From Halobacteriales archaeon QS_6_64_34 (lineage in GTDB: Archaea > Halobacteriota > Halobacteria > Halobacteriales > Haloarculaceae): DNA of 64,000 nt. The translations under genes and the position numbers were made by a program. Within the stretch, counting starts at the first letter, position 1, and each line of letters begins with the position of its first letter. This document shows, piece after piece, positions 7,584 through 15,525 of the stretch. Under the pieces are notes generated by a model. The model worked only from the letters and a program-made list of their open reading frames with translations. It ran no database searches and was not told the origin of the DNA. The stretch is from the NCBI GenBank assembly GCA_003020925.1, contig PXRT01000013.1:146520-210519 (forward strand), written 5' to 3'.

Positions 7584-8852
7584 ATGGAGCGGACGCGACA
7601 CGAGCGGCTGGTGGCCCTGCGGCGGGCGCTACACCGCCGCCCCGAACCGGCGTGGCGTGAGTACTGGACGACGAGTCGCATCGTCGACGAAATCGAGCGG
7701 GTCGGCGTCGACGAGGTGCTGGTCGGCCCGGAGCTACTGGCGGCCGATGCCCGGATGGCGGTCCCCGACGGGGAACCGCTCCAGCAGTGGCACGACCGCG
7801 CTCGCGAGGCGGGCGCCCGCGAGGACGTACTGGAACAGTGTGGGGGTGGCTTCACCGGCGCGCTCGCGACCGTCGAGCGCGGCGACGGGCCGACGGTCGC
7901 GCTCCGGGTGGATATCGACGCCTTGCCGATTACCGAATCGACAGCGGAGACACACACACCCGCCGAGGCGGGCTTTCGCTCGGGCAACGACGGGTACATG
8001 CACGCCTGTGGGCACGACGCCCACGCGGCCATCGGCATCGGCGTCCTCGAGGCCGTCGTCGAGAGCGACTTTTCGGGGACGTTCAAACTGCTCTTCCAGC
8101 CCGCCGAGGAGGTCATCGGCGGCGGGAAGGCAGTCGCAGAGAGCGGCGTCCTGGACGACGTGAACCACCTGCTCGCGCTCCACGTCGGGCTGGACCACCC
8201 GACCGGCGAGGTGGTCGCGGGCGTAAACGGCTTTCTGGCGGTCCGCCAGTTCGAGGCGACGTTCCGGGGCGAGTCGGCTCACGCTGGCGCCCACCCGGCG
8301 GCGGGTCGGGACGCCGTCCAGGCGCTCGCGACGGCGGTCCGGAACCTCCACGCCATCCGCCGCCACGCGGACGGGGCGACCCGGGTCAACGCGGGCGTCG
8401 TCTCGGGCGGCACCGCGACGAACATCGTCCCCGAGTCAGCGACTATCGAGGGCGAGGTTCGCGGCGAGACGACCGAACTGATGGAGTACATGGGCGACCG
8501 AGCGGACTCGGTCGTCGAGCACGCCGCCGGGATGCACGGCTGCGAGTCGGAACTGACGACCGTTGCGGAAGCCCCCAGTGCCGAGAGCGACGCCGACCTC
8601 GCGGACGTGGTGTACGCGGTGGCCGAGGGCGTCGACGGCGTCGACAGCGTCCTGCACAGTGCGCCACTGGGCGGCAGCGAGGACGCGACGTATCTGATGG
8701 ACCGGGTGCAAGAACACGGCGGGCAGGCCAGTTACGTCGGCATCGGCACGGACCACCCCGGCGGTCACCACACGCCCACCTTCGACGTGGACGAGCGGTC
8801 CCTCGATATAGGGGTGGACGTACTGGCGGGCGCTATCGGGCAGTTGTGGTAA
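7584..8852 (+). CDS. M20-family amidohydrolase
   Basis: A 422-residue zinc-dependent amidase/peptidase of the M20D (hippurate or N-acyl amino-acid hydrolase) type. It has HRRPEPAW near the N-terminus, VDIDALPITE (~115), HACGHDAHAAIGIG with metal-binding His/Asp (~150), and PAEEVIGGG with the catalytic Glu (~185). A dimerisation-domain segment (RGESAHAGAHPAAGRDAV) follows. No signal peptide, so cytosolic. Substrate not predictable. The ~30-residue insertion before VDIDAL is longer than in bacterial AbgB-like enzymes. Confidence 0.9.
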   Translation: MERTRHERLVALRRALHRRPEPAWREYWTTSRIVDEIERVGVDEVLVGPELLAADARMAVPDGEPLQQWHDRAREAGAREDVLEQCGGGFTGALATVERGDGPTVALRVDIDALPITESTAETHTPAEAGFRSGNDGYMHACGHDAHAAIGIGVLEAVVESDFSGTFKLLFQPAEEVIGGGKAVAESGVLDDVNHLLALHVGLDHPTGEVVAGVNGFLAVRQFEATFRGESAHAGAHPAAGRDAVQALATAVRNLHAIRRHADGATRVNAGVVSGGTATNIVPESATIEGEVRGETTELMEYMGDRADSVVEHAAGMHGCESELTTVAEAPSAESDADLADVVYAVAEGVDGVDSVLHSAPLGGSEDATYLMDRVQEHGGQASYVGIGTDHPGGHHTPTFDVDERSLDIGVDVLAGAIGQLW

Positions 8853-8975
8853 CGAGCGGGCCTGCTGGCGACACACACTGAACCAACGGTTCGATTGGTT
8901 CGAGTTTTCTCCTCCTGGAACGAACACCAAGAGGCTTTCGCGGTGGCCACGTACCGCAAGACGTGACCACGCATC

Positions 8976-10274
8976 ATGCGCCTCATCCAGCTCGCGCTTC
9001 CCGAAGAGACTGTCCCGGGTATCGAACGAACACTGGAACGTGAAGAGATAGATTACTACTGTACCCCCGAGACTGACACCCGTAAATACGATACGGTCGT
9101 CAATTTCTCCGTCGAGACGCCCGAGGTCGAGCCGGTTCTGAACCAACTCTACGAGGCCGGCCTGAGCGGCGACGACCACGGTATCATCATCGACGTCGAA
9201 ACCGACCTCTTCGAACACGTCCGACGCACCCGCGAATCCGACTCCAAGATGGGACCGAACGCCCGCATCGCGGACGCCGAACTCCGGGCGGAAGCGGACA
9301 ATCAGATAATGGACCTACACTCGTTCGTCCAGATGACCGTCCTGAGCGCCCTCGTCGCGACCATCGGCCTGATTCTGGACTCGGCAGCCGTCATCATCGG
9401 TGCGATGGTCATCGCCCCCCTGCTCGGGCCCGCCCTGAGTTCCACCGTCGGAACCGTCCTCGACGACCAGGAGCTGTTCTGGAGGGGCATCCGCTATCAG
9501 TTCTTGGGCGTCGCCGTCTCCGTCGGGAGCGCCGCGCTGTTCGCCTGGTCGCTCCGGACGCTGTCGATAGCGCCGCCCGGACTGGCCGTCACCGACACCG
9601 CACAGATTGCGGAGCGGTTGTCACCGGACATCCTCTCGCTCATCCTCGCGCTCGCGGCGGGCGCAGCGGGCGTGTTGAGCCTCGCGACGCGGACCAAAAG
9701 CGCCATTGTCGGCGTGATGATAGCGGCCGCGCTCGTCCCGCCCGCGGCGACGTCCGGGCTCGGTATCGCCTGGGGCTACCCTGTCGTCGCGACGGACGCG
9801 GCTATCCTCGTACTGGTGAACCTGCTCGCGGTCAACCTCGCCGGCCTGGCGGTGTTCTGGTATCTCGGCTACCGCCCGCCGACGTGGCTCGGCGTCAGGC
9901 ACGGTCGGAAGACGGTACTCAAACGGTCGACGGTCCTCCTGGTCGTCCTGCTCGCCGTCTCGGTCCCGCTGTGGGTGAACACGAATTCGAAGATTCAGGG
10001 GGCACAGCTGGAAGACCGGATTGAGACGAGCGTTCGTGACGTGGTCGACCAGCCGCGATACGCCGCCGTCGAGGTAGAGGCCGTGCAGGTTCGGACGGAC
10101 CCGTCGGACATCACCCACGAGCCGGACCAAGCCGTCGTCGTCCTGGGTGTGCCTCCCGACGCACACTACCCGCAGCTATCGACGGTCGTCGGCGACGCGA
10201 TTACCGCACAGACAGACCGGGATATCGCCGTCCGGGTGGAGTACGTCCACGTGGAAGAGCACGCAGCGAGCTAA
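8976..10274 (+). CDS. TIGR00341/DUF389 membrane protein
   Basis: A 432-residue protein: a soluble N-terminal domain (~100 residues, MRLIQLALPEETV), then a DUF389 membrane core with about six hydrophobic spans (AVIIGAMVIAPLLGPAL is the family hallmark; VGVMIAAALVPPAAT repeats the pattern), and a C-terminal soluble domain with VQVRTDPSDITHEPDQ. Family members are widespread in haloarchaea and function is unknown; transport has been suggested but not shown. Monocistronic, converging on the geranylgeranyl reductase. Confidence 0.9.
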   Translation: MRLIQLALPEETVPGIERTLEREEIDYYCTPETDTRKYDTVVNFSVETPEVEPVLNQLYEAGLSGDDHGIIIDVETDLFEHVRRTRESDSKMGPNARIADAELRAEADNQIMDLHSFVQMTVLSALVATIGLILDSAAVIIGAMVIAPLLGPALSSTVGTVLDDQELFWRGIRYQFLGVAVSVGSAALFAWSLRTLSIAPPGLAVTDTAQIAERLSPDILSLILALAAGAAGVLSLATRTKSAIVGVMIAAALVPPAATSGLGIAWGYPVVATDAAILVLVNLLAVNLAGLAVFWYLGYRPPTWLGVRHGRKTVLKRSTVLLVVLLAVSVPLWVNTNSKIQGAQLEDRIETSVRDVVDQPRYAAVEVEAVQVRTDPSDITHEPDQAVVVLGVPPDAHYPQLSTVVGDAITAQTDRDIAVRVEYVHVEEHAAS

Positions 10275-10283
10275 CGCGCCCAG

Positions 10284-11657
10284 TCAGTACTTCGGCTCGG
10301 CGCCGGTGACCGCGTAGATGTCATCCATAATGGCGTCGCGTTCGCGCTGCCACGCCTCGAAGCCGTCGCGGTCGGTCGGATAGGACTCGTAGTGGCCGAG
10401 CAGCCGGTCGGCGGCTTTCTTCGTCCGATAGAGGTCCCGGATAGTGCCCCAGTGGCCGAAGGTCTTGGCGGCCATCTTGAGTTTGAGGCCCAGCCCCACG
10501 TCGGCCGACCCGTCGTACAGCGCCTCGGCGAGTTTCTCGCCCGGAATCGAGGCGAGCAGCGCCATCAGGTCGTCGATGTCGTAGGCGGTGGTGAAGATAT
10601 TGTAGACGTCGAGCGCGGCGTATCGCGCCCCGAAGTCGTTCATCACGTTGACGTTGTACTCCCAGAGGGCCGCCTCGTCGTCGGTGCGGTCGTCCTCGAT
10701 GGCGTCGATGGCCTGCTCGGCGGCGTACTTGCCGGCGTAGGCCGCGCCGGCGATGCCGCCGCCGGTGGTGGGGTTGACGTGGCCCGCCGCATCGCCGACG
10801 GCCATGTAGCCCGGCGCGACAGCCGAGTCGTACGGTCGCCGCGTGGGCAGGGCTGCGCCGAGCTTGTCGGTGACCTCGGCGCCCTCGAACTCCTCCCGGC
10901 CCCGGAGGTCCCGCCTGAGGTCGTCGACCAGTTCCATCGGCTCCTCGTTCATCTGGAACCCCAGCCCGGCGTTGATTTCCGTGCCCGTTCGCGGGAAATA
11001 CCAGAGGTAGCCCGCCGACCGCTCGGTGGGCTTGAACACGAGGGCGTCGTCCCACTCGACGGGTTCCTCTACCTCGACGATTTCCCGGTAGGCCGAGCAG
11101 AACTGGGAGTAGCGGACGTTCGTATCGAAGGTGGCGTCCTCGAAGTCGGTCTTGTCCTGTAGCAGTGAGAGCGCCCCGGCGCCGTCGATGACGATGTCGG
11201 CGTCGTAGGTGACCGGCTCGCCCTTGCGAATCGCGTCGAGCCCGGTGACAGTGCCGTCGTCGGTCTGGCGCACGTTCTTGACGATGGTGTCGTAGTGAAA
11301 CTGTGTGCCGGAGTCGTCGGCGCCCTCGATGAGACAGCGGCCGTACTCCCACCGGTCGATGACGGCCAGTTCACCGGGCACGGGAATCTCCAGGACCGTA
11401 TCCTCCTGGGGAATCTCGAAGCGGCCGTGGTCGACGTCAGTGTTGGTGAAGGCGGGTTCGAGCCGGGATTTGGGGATGGCCTCGGGGAAGTCGCTGGCCC
11501 CCTTCAGCGCGTCCCCGCAGGCGATGTGGCCCGCCTCCTCGGCGTCCTTGCGCTCGACGACGACGACGTCGTAGCCGGCGTCGGCGACCGTCGCGGCGGC
11601 GTAACAGCCCGACGTCCCCGCCCCGACGACGGCCACGTCGTACTGGTGTGTGGTCAT
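10284..11657 (-). CDS. Geranylgeranyl reductase family flavoprotein
   Basis: A 457-residue FAD enzyme. It has the Rossmann dinucleotide motif VVGAGTSGCYAA at the N-terminus, VVVERKDAEEAGHIACGDAL (FAD ribose and family-specific Cys), and YMAVGDAAGHVNPTTGGGI near 290 (FAD pyrophosphate site). The family saturates geranylgeranyl chains of archaeal ether lipids or isoprenoids, using reduced ferredoxin or NAD(P)H. A 2Fe-2S ferredoxin gene lies within 1 kb on the other strand, but a functional link is only possible. Paralogues with other isoprenoid substrates cannot be separated by eye. Confidence 0.88.
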   Translation of the reverse strand: MTTHQYDVAVVGAGTSGCYAAATVADAGYDVVVVERKDAEEAGHIACGDALKGASDFPEAIPKSRLEPAFTNTDVDHGRFEIPQEDTVLEIPVPGELAVIDRWEYGRCLIEGADDSGTQFHYDTIVKNVRQTDDGTVTGLDAIRKGEPVTYDADIVIDGAGALSLLQDKTDFEDATFDTNVRYSQFCSAYREIVEVEEPVEWDDALVFKPTERSAGYLWYFPRTGTEINAGLGFQMNEEPMELVDDLRRDLRGREEFEGAEVTDKLGAALPTRRPYDSAVAPGYMAVGDAAGHVNPTTGGGIAGAAYAGKYAAEQAIDAIEDDRTDDEAALWEYNVNVMNDFGARYAALDVYNIFTTAYDIDDLMALLASIPGEKLAEALYDGSADVGLGLKLKMAAKTFGHWGTIRDLYRTKKAADRLLGHYESYPTDRDGFEAWQRERDAIMDDIYAVTGAEPKY

Positions 11658-11788
11658 GCACTCCCGTCCTCCTCGGAGCGCAAAAATCGTTCCGAATGGT
11701 GGCGTTCGAGCACGAGAACTATCTCGACGTTCAACCGATTCACATACCCCGTCACTTTCATACCGACTGGAACAGTAGATACGAACAC

Positions 11789-12109
11789 ATGAGTACCGGG
11801 ATTGAACCGACCATCACGCTCACCGAATCCGACGAGTGGTGGATTGCCCGCGATACTGAAACCGGCGTTACATCGCAGGGGAAAACGCCTAAAAGTGCCC
11901 TCGATAACCTCGACGAGGCACTAGCTGGCTACCGCGGCGAGGGCAATGCTCCCAGCGACGACGAATTGCGTGAACTCGGCATCGACCCCTCGAACAATAC
12001 GTCCGGAAGCATAGACGAACTGGACACGGGGACGCTGCGGAGCATCGGTAAGCAGGCCGGGATGAAAGATTTTGATGCGTTCCGTGATTGGATAGAGCGC
12101 AACTCCTGA
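11789..12109 (+). CDS. HicB-family antitoxin-like protein (orphan)
   Basis: A 106-residue protein. The first ~45 residues (ITLTESDEWWIARDTETGVTSQGKTPKSALDNLDEAL) match the partly degenerated RNase H-like fold of HicB antitoxins. The C-terminal half is a haloarchaeal extension (DDELRELGID, DAFRDWIERN). No hicA-like ORF (a small dsRBD toxin) is found on either side, so it is an orphan. The stop codon TGA is one copy of the 3-bp repeat flanking the 70-bp element that follows, so a downstream partner could have been displaced. Start chosen at MSTGIEP, where similarity begins. Confidence 0.78.
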   Translation: MSTGIEPTITLTESDEWWIARDTETGVTSQGKTPKSALDNLDEALAGYRGEGNAPSDDELRELGIDPSNNTSGSIDELDTGTLRSIGKQAGMKDFDAFRDWIERNS

Positions 12110-12179
12110 TACTGGTGGCTGTAAGTTCGGAAAGATATTCGCCACCGCGAATCCTTTCAGTTTGTTACAGCCATCAGTA
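12110..12179 (+). repeat. 70-bp MITE-like element after hicB
   Basis: Ends TACTGGTGGCTGTAA and TTACAGCCATCAGTA form a 15-bp inverted repeat with one mismatch. TGA flanks both sides (12107-12109 and 12180-12182). The design (TAC start, 3-bp TGA/TCA duplication, no ORF) parallels the 80-bp elements, but the internal sequence differs. The left TGA is the hicB stop codon. Confidence 0.75.
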
Positions 12180-12279
12180 TGAGTACACCAACGTTTTATC
12201 AGCAGTCTATGCAGAAACCACGGTTGCTAGCCCGGGGCGTCGATAAAGAGTTTTGACCGGAGCCGGCAAACCCGAGAGC

Positions 12280-12603
12280 ATGACCGACTACACCGTCTCC
12301 TTCGTCGGGACCGGCGAGGAGATAACGGTCTCCGAGAAAGAGACCATCCTCTCGCGCTGTATCGAGGAGGGCATCGCCCAGGAGTACTCCTGTCGCGTGG
12401 GGATGTGTCTGGCCTGTTCGGCCGAAATTCTCTCCGGCGAGGTCGTCCAGCCGGCGGCGCGCGGGCTCACCGACGAGGAGCGGGAACACTACGCGCTGAC
12501 CTGTATGGCCCGGCCCGCGTCGGACCTCGAACTGGACCGCGGGAAGTACCCGCCCAGCATCGAGGGCGACGCGACCGATGCGGCCGTTGCGGACGACGAT
12601 TAG
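12280..12603 (+). CDS. 2Fe-2S plant-type ferredoxin
   Basis: A 107-residue electron carrier with the ligand pattern C-x4-C-x2-C (SCRVGMCLACSAEI) and the fourth Cys in LTCMARP ~35 residues later. It lacks the long acidic N-terminal insertion of the classic haloarchaeal ferredoxin, so it is a short paralogue. Soluble and cytosolic. Start chosen at MTDYTVSF, giving the normal beta-grasp N-terminus. Monocistronic; redox partner unknown. Confidence 0.92.
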   Translation: MTDYTVSFVGTGEEITVSEKETILSRCIEEGIAQEYSCRVGMCLACSAEILSGEVVQPAARGLTDEEREHYALTCMARPASDLELDRGKYPPSIEGDATDAAVADDD

Positions 12604-12841
12604 CGGGGCTGAGAGTGGAACGAACGGCCTCGGCACGTGCGAACGGGAAACGAAGTGGCCGGTGAGCAGAGAGACTCCCAGCAGCGCGAGAGGTCCCGTC
12701 CGCTCTCACTGTGTGAGTAACCCACACAGTTTGTCCAACTGATAGAATAGAAGGGCAGGTCATATAAGCACGTGGGCCGTAGGTAACAGTGGCACCTGCG
12801 TCAGCGGACGGCCGTCGACGACTTGACACACTCTCCCAACC

Positions 12842-13444
12842 ATGACCAGCCGTGTATACAGACTCCACTCGACACTCGAACTGCCACTGGAAGACGCGTA
12901 CGATTTCTTCGAGGACCCGGACCTACCGCCCGAAATCGCTGACGTGGATATCACCCGTCGGAACAACACGCTCATCGTGAGTGCCGTCGCGAAAGACGAA
13001 AGCATGAGCAAGTACACCCCGACAGCACAGTTGAAAGCCAGCGTGACCGAGAACCGCGTCTACGAGGAGGACCCCGAAGAGATGGGGCCGCCCGGCGCCG
13101 CCTCGACCGGCTCGGCCGGCGGCGGTCCACAGTGGGGGGCCCTCGAAGAGGAGGAGGAAGAAATCGAGTCCGAACTCGTCGAGTACGCCTGCTTCAAGGG
13201 CGACCGCGAGACGGTGCTCCAGAACACGGCGCTCCAGTACGCGATGTTCGAGGTCCTCTGTGAGGTCGCGAAAGTCGCCGAGAAGGGAACGCTGACCGCT
13301 ATCGCGGCCGTCGACGACGAGCTGGAGGCCGTCCGCATCGTGGACGGCGAGGAACACCCCGCCTCTATCAACGTGGTCGAAGACCCCGCCGACGAGGACG
13401 AGGAAGAAGGCGTCAACTGGCGGGACAACGAGTTCATCTCGTAA
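12842..13444 (+). CDS. Conserved haloarchaeal protein (DUF7110-like?)
   Basis: A 200-residue acidic soluble protein. The N-terminus (TSRVYRLHSTLELPLEDAYDFFED) looks like an alpha/beta domain. A low-complexity linker (GPPGAASTGSAGGG) and a poly-Glu run follow, then a helical segment (ALQYAMFEVLCEVAKVAEKGTL). I do not recognise a catalytic motif. The ATG follows a ~100-bp upstream region with ATAGAATAGAAG- and CATATAAGC-like AT-rich tracts. Family name uncertain, function unknown. Confidence 0.75.
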   Translation: MTSRVYRLHSTLELPLEDAYDFFEDPDLPPEIADVDITRRNNTLIVSAVAKDESMSKYTPTAQLKASVTENRVYEEDPEEMGPPGAASTGSAGGGPQWGALEEEEEEIESELVEYACFKGDRETVLQNTALQYAMFEVLCEVAKVAEKGTLTAIAAVDDELEAVRIVDGEEHPASINVVEDPADEDEEEGVNWRDNEFIS

Positions 13445-13651
13445 GCGTTCTCCCGCGCCCATCGAGCGATTGGCAGTTACCACACCCTTCTACGCAGTGG
13501 CGAGTTCCCCGGACCGTAGAGCGCACGCATGGCGTCCAGACGGGAGCCCATAGCGGACCCAGGACCGTCGTCGGGACAGCATGTCAGTCGCTCACACGCC
13601 TGTTGTGCATCCAAAAAGTTCTTACAACCAGTAATTATATCTCATTACACG

Positions 13652-14629
13652 ATGTCCGAAACAGCTGACTTTCCCGACTACCTCGACGTCGACTACACCG
13701 ACGGCGAGGGCGAGGACCCCGAGGAGTACCCGACCGTCAACCACAAGATAGAGAAGGCCATCGAGGTGACGAAAGGAGGCCTCGAACAGTACGAGAACCC
13801 GGTCGTCATGTGGACCGGCGGGAAGGACTCCACGCTGACGCTGTACTTCGTCAAGGAGGTCGCCGACCGCTTCGACCTCGAAGTGCCGCCGGTCGTCTTC
13901 ATCGACCACTACCAGCACTTCGACGAACTCATCGACTACGTCGAACACTGGGCCGAGGAGTGGGACCTAGACGTCATCTGGGCTCGCAACGAAGACATCG
14001 GCAACTACGTCGAGGAGAACGGGCTCACCCCCGGCGACGACATCCCCATCTCGGAGCTCTCAGAGCACAACCAGCACCACGTCCGCAACATCCTCGAATA
14101 CGAGGAGGACACCTTCCCGTTCCTGCTCGATACCTACGTCGGCAACCACCTCCTGAAGACGGTGGCACTCAACGACGCCATCGAGGAGCACGACGTCGAC
14201 GGCATCCTCTCGGGTATCCGCTGGGACGAACAGGAGTCCCGCGCCGACGAGACGTTCTTCTCGCCGCGTCACGACCCCGACATCTACCCGCCCCACGACC
14301 GCGTCCAGCCGATTCTCCAGTTCGCCGAGCCCGACGTCTGGGAGGCCTTCTGGAACTTCGTCGTCCCCGACACCGTCGAGGGCTACCCCGAAGCGGGCTA
14401 CGTCCCACAGGGCCAGGACGACCTCCCCGAGGGCATCGAGAAGGAGGACGTCCCGGTCTCGCCGAAGTACTTCGCCGGCTTCCGCTCGCTGGGCAGCGAA
14501 GTGTCGACGGACAAGTCCGCCGACGAGCCCGCCTGGCTCCAGGACATGGCCAACACGACCGAACGCGCCGGCCGCGCCCAGGACAAAGAGGACCTGATGG
14601 AGCGCCTGCGCGACCTCGGCTACATGTAA
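13652..14629 (+). CDS. PAPS-reductase/FAD-synthetase-family protein
   Basis: A 325-residue adenine-nucleotide alpha-hydrolase (PP-loop) protein. VMWTGGKDSTLTL near residue 50 is the PP-loop, followed by VVFIDHYQHFDELIDYVEHWAEEWDL and LSGIRWDEQESRADETFFSPR, as in the phosphoadenosine phosphosulfate reductase family. Classic CysH Cys residues (ECGLH) are not seen at the C-terminus, so reduction of sulfate is doubtful and another nucleotide-dependent sulfur or tRNA reaction is possible. The ATG follows an AT-rich stretch (TAATTATATCTCATT) suited to a leaderless promoter. The next gene on the same strand is absent. Confidence 0.85.
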   Translation: MSETADFPDYLDVDYTDGEGEDPEEYPTVNHKIEKAIEVTKGGLEQYENPVVMWTGGKDSTLTLYFVKEVADRFDLEVPPVVFIDHYQHFDELIDYVEHWAEEWDLDVIWARNEDIGNYVEENGLTPGDDIPISELSEHNQHHVRNILEYEEDTFPFLLDTYVGNHLLKTVALNDAIEEHDVDGILSGIRWDEQESRADETFFSPRHDPDIYPPHDRVQPILQFAEPDVWEAFWNFVVPDTVEGYPEAGYVPQGQDDLPEGIEKEDVPVSPKYFAGFRSLGSEVSTDKSADEPAWLQDMANTTERAGRAQDKEDLMERLRDLGYM

Positions 14630-14677
14630 ATCGGTCGGCTAAACGACCCCTATCGCGGTTTTGCCGTTTTCGACTGG

Positions 14678-14911
14678 CTAGTCGTACGTCCAGTAGTTCG
14701 CCGACCCCACGTCGATACGGACGGCAGTGTTCTCCGCCCAGTCGTCCTCGTCGGCCCCGTAGCGGTCGTTGATTCGGTGCAGTATCTCGCGGCCCTCGTC
14801 GTCGTCCTCGACGACGGTGGCCGGTCCTCGTAGCTCGTGGCCAAGTGGGCAACGTGGACGCCGCTGGTGAGCAGGTCCGCGACTTCTTCGGGTATCGAGT
14901 CGGGTATACGC
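14678..14911 (-). pseudogene. Remnant of a pyridoxamine 5'-phosphate oxidase-like gene
   Basis: On the minus strand one frame reads IPEEVADLLTSGVHVAHLATS, the start of a PPOX-like flavin domain. Another frame reads EGREILHRINDRYGADEDDW and ends VGSANYWTYD-stop, the family's C-terminus. The middle (~90 residues) is missing, the two parts are out of frame, and no start codon precedes the first part. The ORF track shows only an out-of-frame shadow here. Confidence 0.6.
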
Positions 14912-14966
14912 CAGCTACGGCCTGACGGCCCAAGAAAGGGTTAGTCGGACTACCGTCCTGTGTCGC

Positions 14967-15167
14967 TCACTCGAGGACCCGGTACTGCTCCCCGTCACGT
15001 TCCAGTCGACCGTTGGCAACGGCGATTTTCAGCGCCCGCTCGACCTCGCGCTTGTCGACAGTCGTTGCGCCCATCAGCGAATTGACCTGGGCGCGCGAAC
15101 ACCAGCCCTCGTCCCCTGCAGCGTCCGCGACGGTTTCGACGACGCGGTCCGCGATATCGCTCGGCAT
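14967..15167 (-). CDS. Small winged-helix-like haloarchaeal protein
   Basis: A 66-residue protein (MPSDIADRVVETVADAAGDEG). SRAQVNSLMGATTVDKREVERALKIAVANGRLERDGEQYRVL has the helix-turn-helix-wing pattern of small DNA-binding or protein-protein winged-helix modules. No partner gene adjoins it. It lies between the PPOX remnant and a mosaic repeat, in a decayed patch, yet the frame is intact. Function unknown. Confidence 0.7.
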   Translation of the reverse strand: MPSDIADRVVETVADAAGDEGWCSRAQVNSLMGATTVDKREVERALKIAVANGRLERDGEQYRVLE

Positions 15168-15202
15168 AGCCGGAGTGGACGAGCGCCACCCACTTGATTG
15201 TC

Positions 15203-15363
15203 AGGGGGGCTCGCTGCGCTCCTCGGCCTTCGGCCTGTGGTGCTTACGTCGCCCGCCTTCCCGAAGCCAGCCACCGGGAGAGCGAGCTCTCCCGAGCAGT
15301 CGAACGGAGTGAGTGAAGCGCGCAGCGAGTCACAGTAGTCGAGCGGTCGGGGGCTTTCTGGCT
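15203..15363 (+). repeat. CAGAAAGCCCCG-family mosaic repeat, copy with truncated left end
   Basis: Contains GGGGGCTCGCTGCGCTCCTC, GTGCTTACGTCGCCCGCCTT and AGTCGAGCGGTCGGGGGCTTTCTGGCTG, all shared with the elements at 53664 and 63057. The left terminus CAGAAAGCCCCG is missing. No ORF. Confidence 0.8.
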
Positions 15364-15518
15364 GTTGCTCGTCGTGGCGCTGCTTACGACCCTGGTCCCC
15401 GACCGCGCCCCGGCGGGCGAGGGCGGGCTCGTGCTGGCGCTGGTCGACCCGCTACGTCCTGACCGGCGCCGCGCTCTACCACCGGACCGGCGATATCCCC
15501 GGCTCGCTGGCCCAGTGA
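15359..15518 (+). pseudogene. C-terminal fragment of a membrane protein, frameshifted
   Basis: Immediately after the repeat terminus a frame reads WLLLVVALLTTLVPDRAPAGEG, a hydrophobic span. It shifts frame near 15455 and continues YVLTGAALYHRTGDIPGSLAQ-stop. The repeat end coincides with the break in the gene. The parent family is not recognised. Confidence 0.5.
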
Positions 15519-15525
15519 CGAGCCG

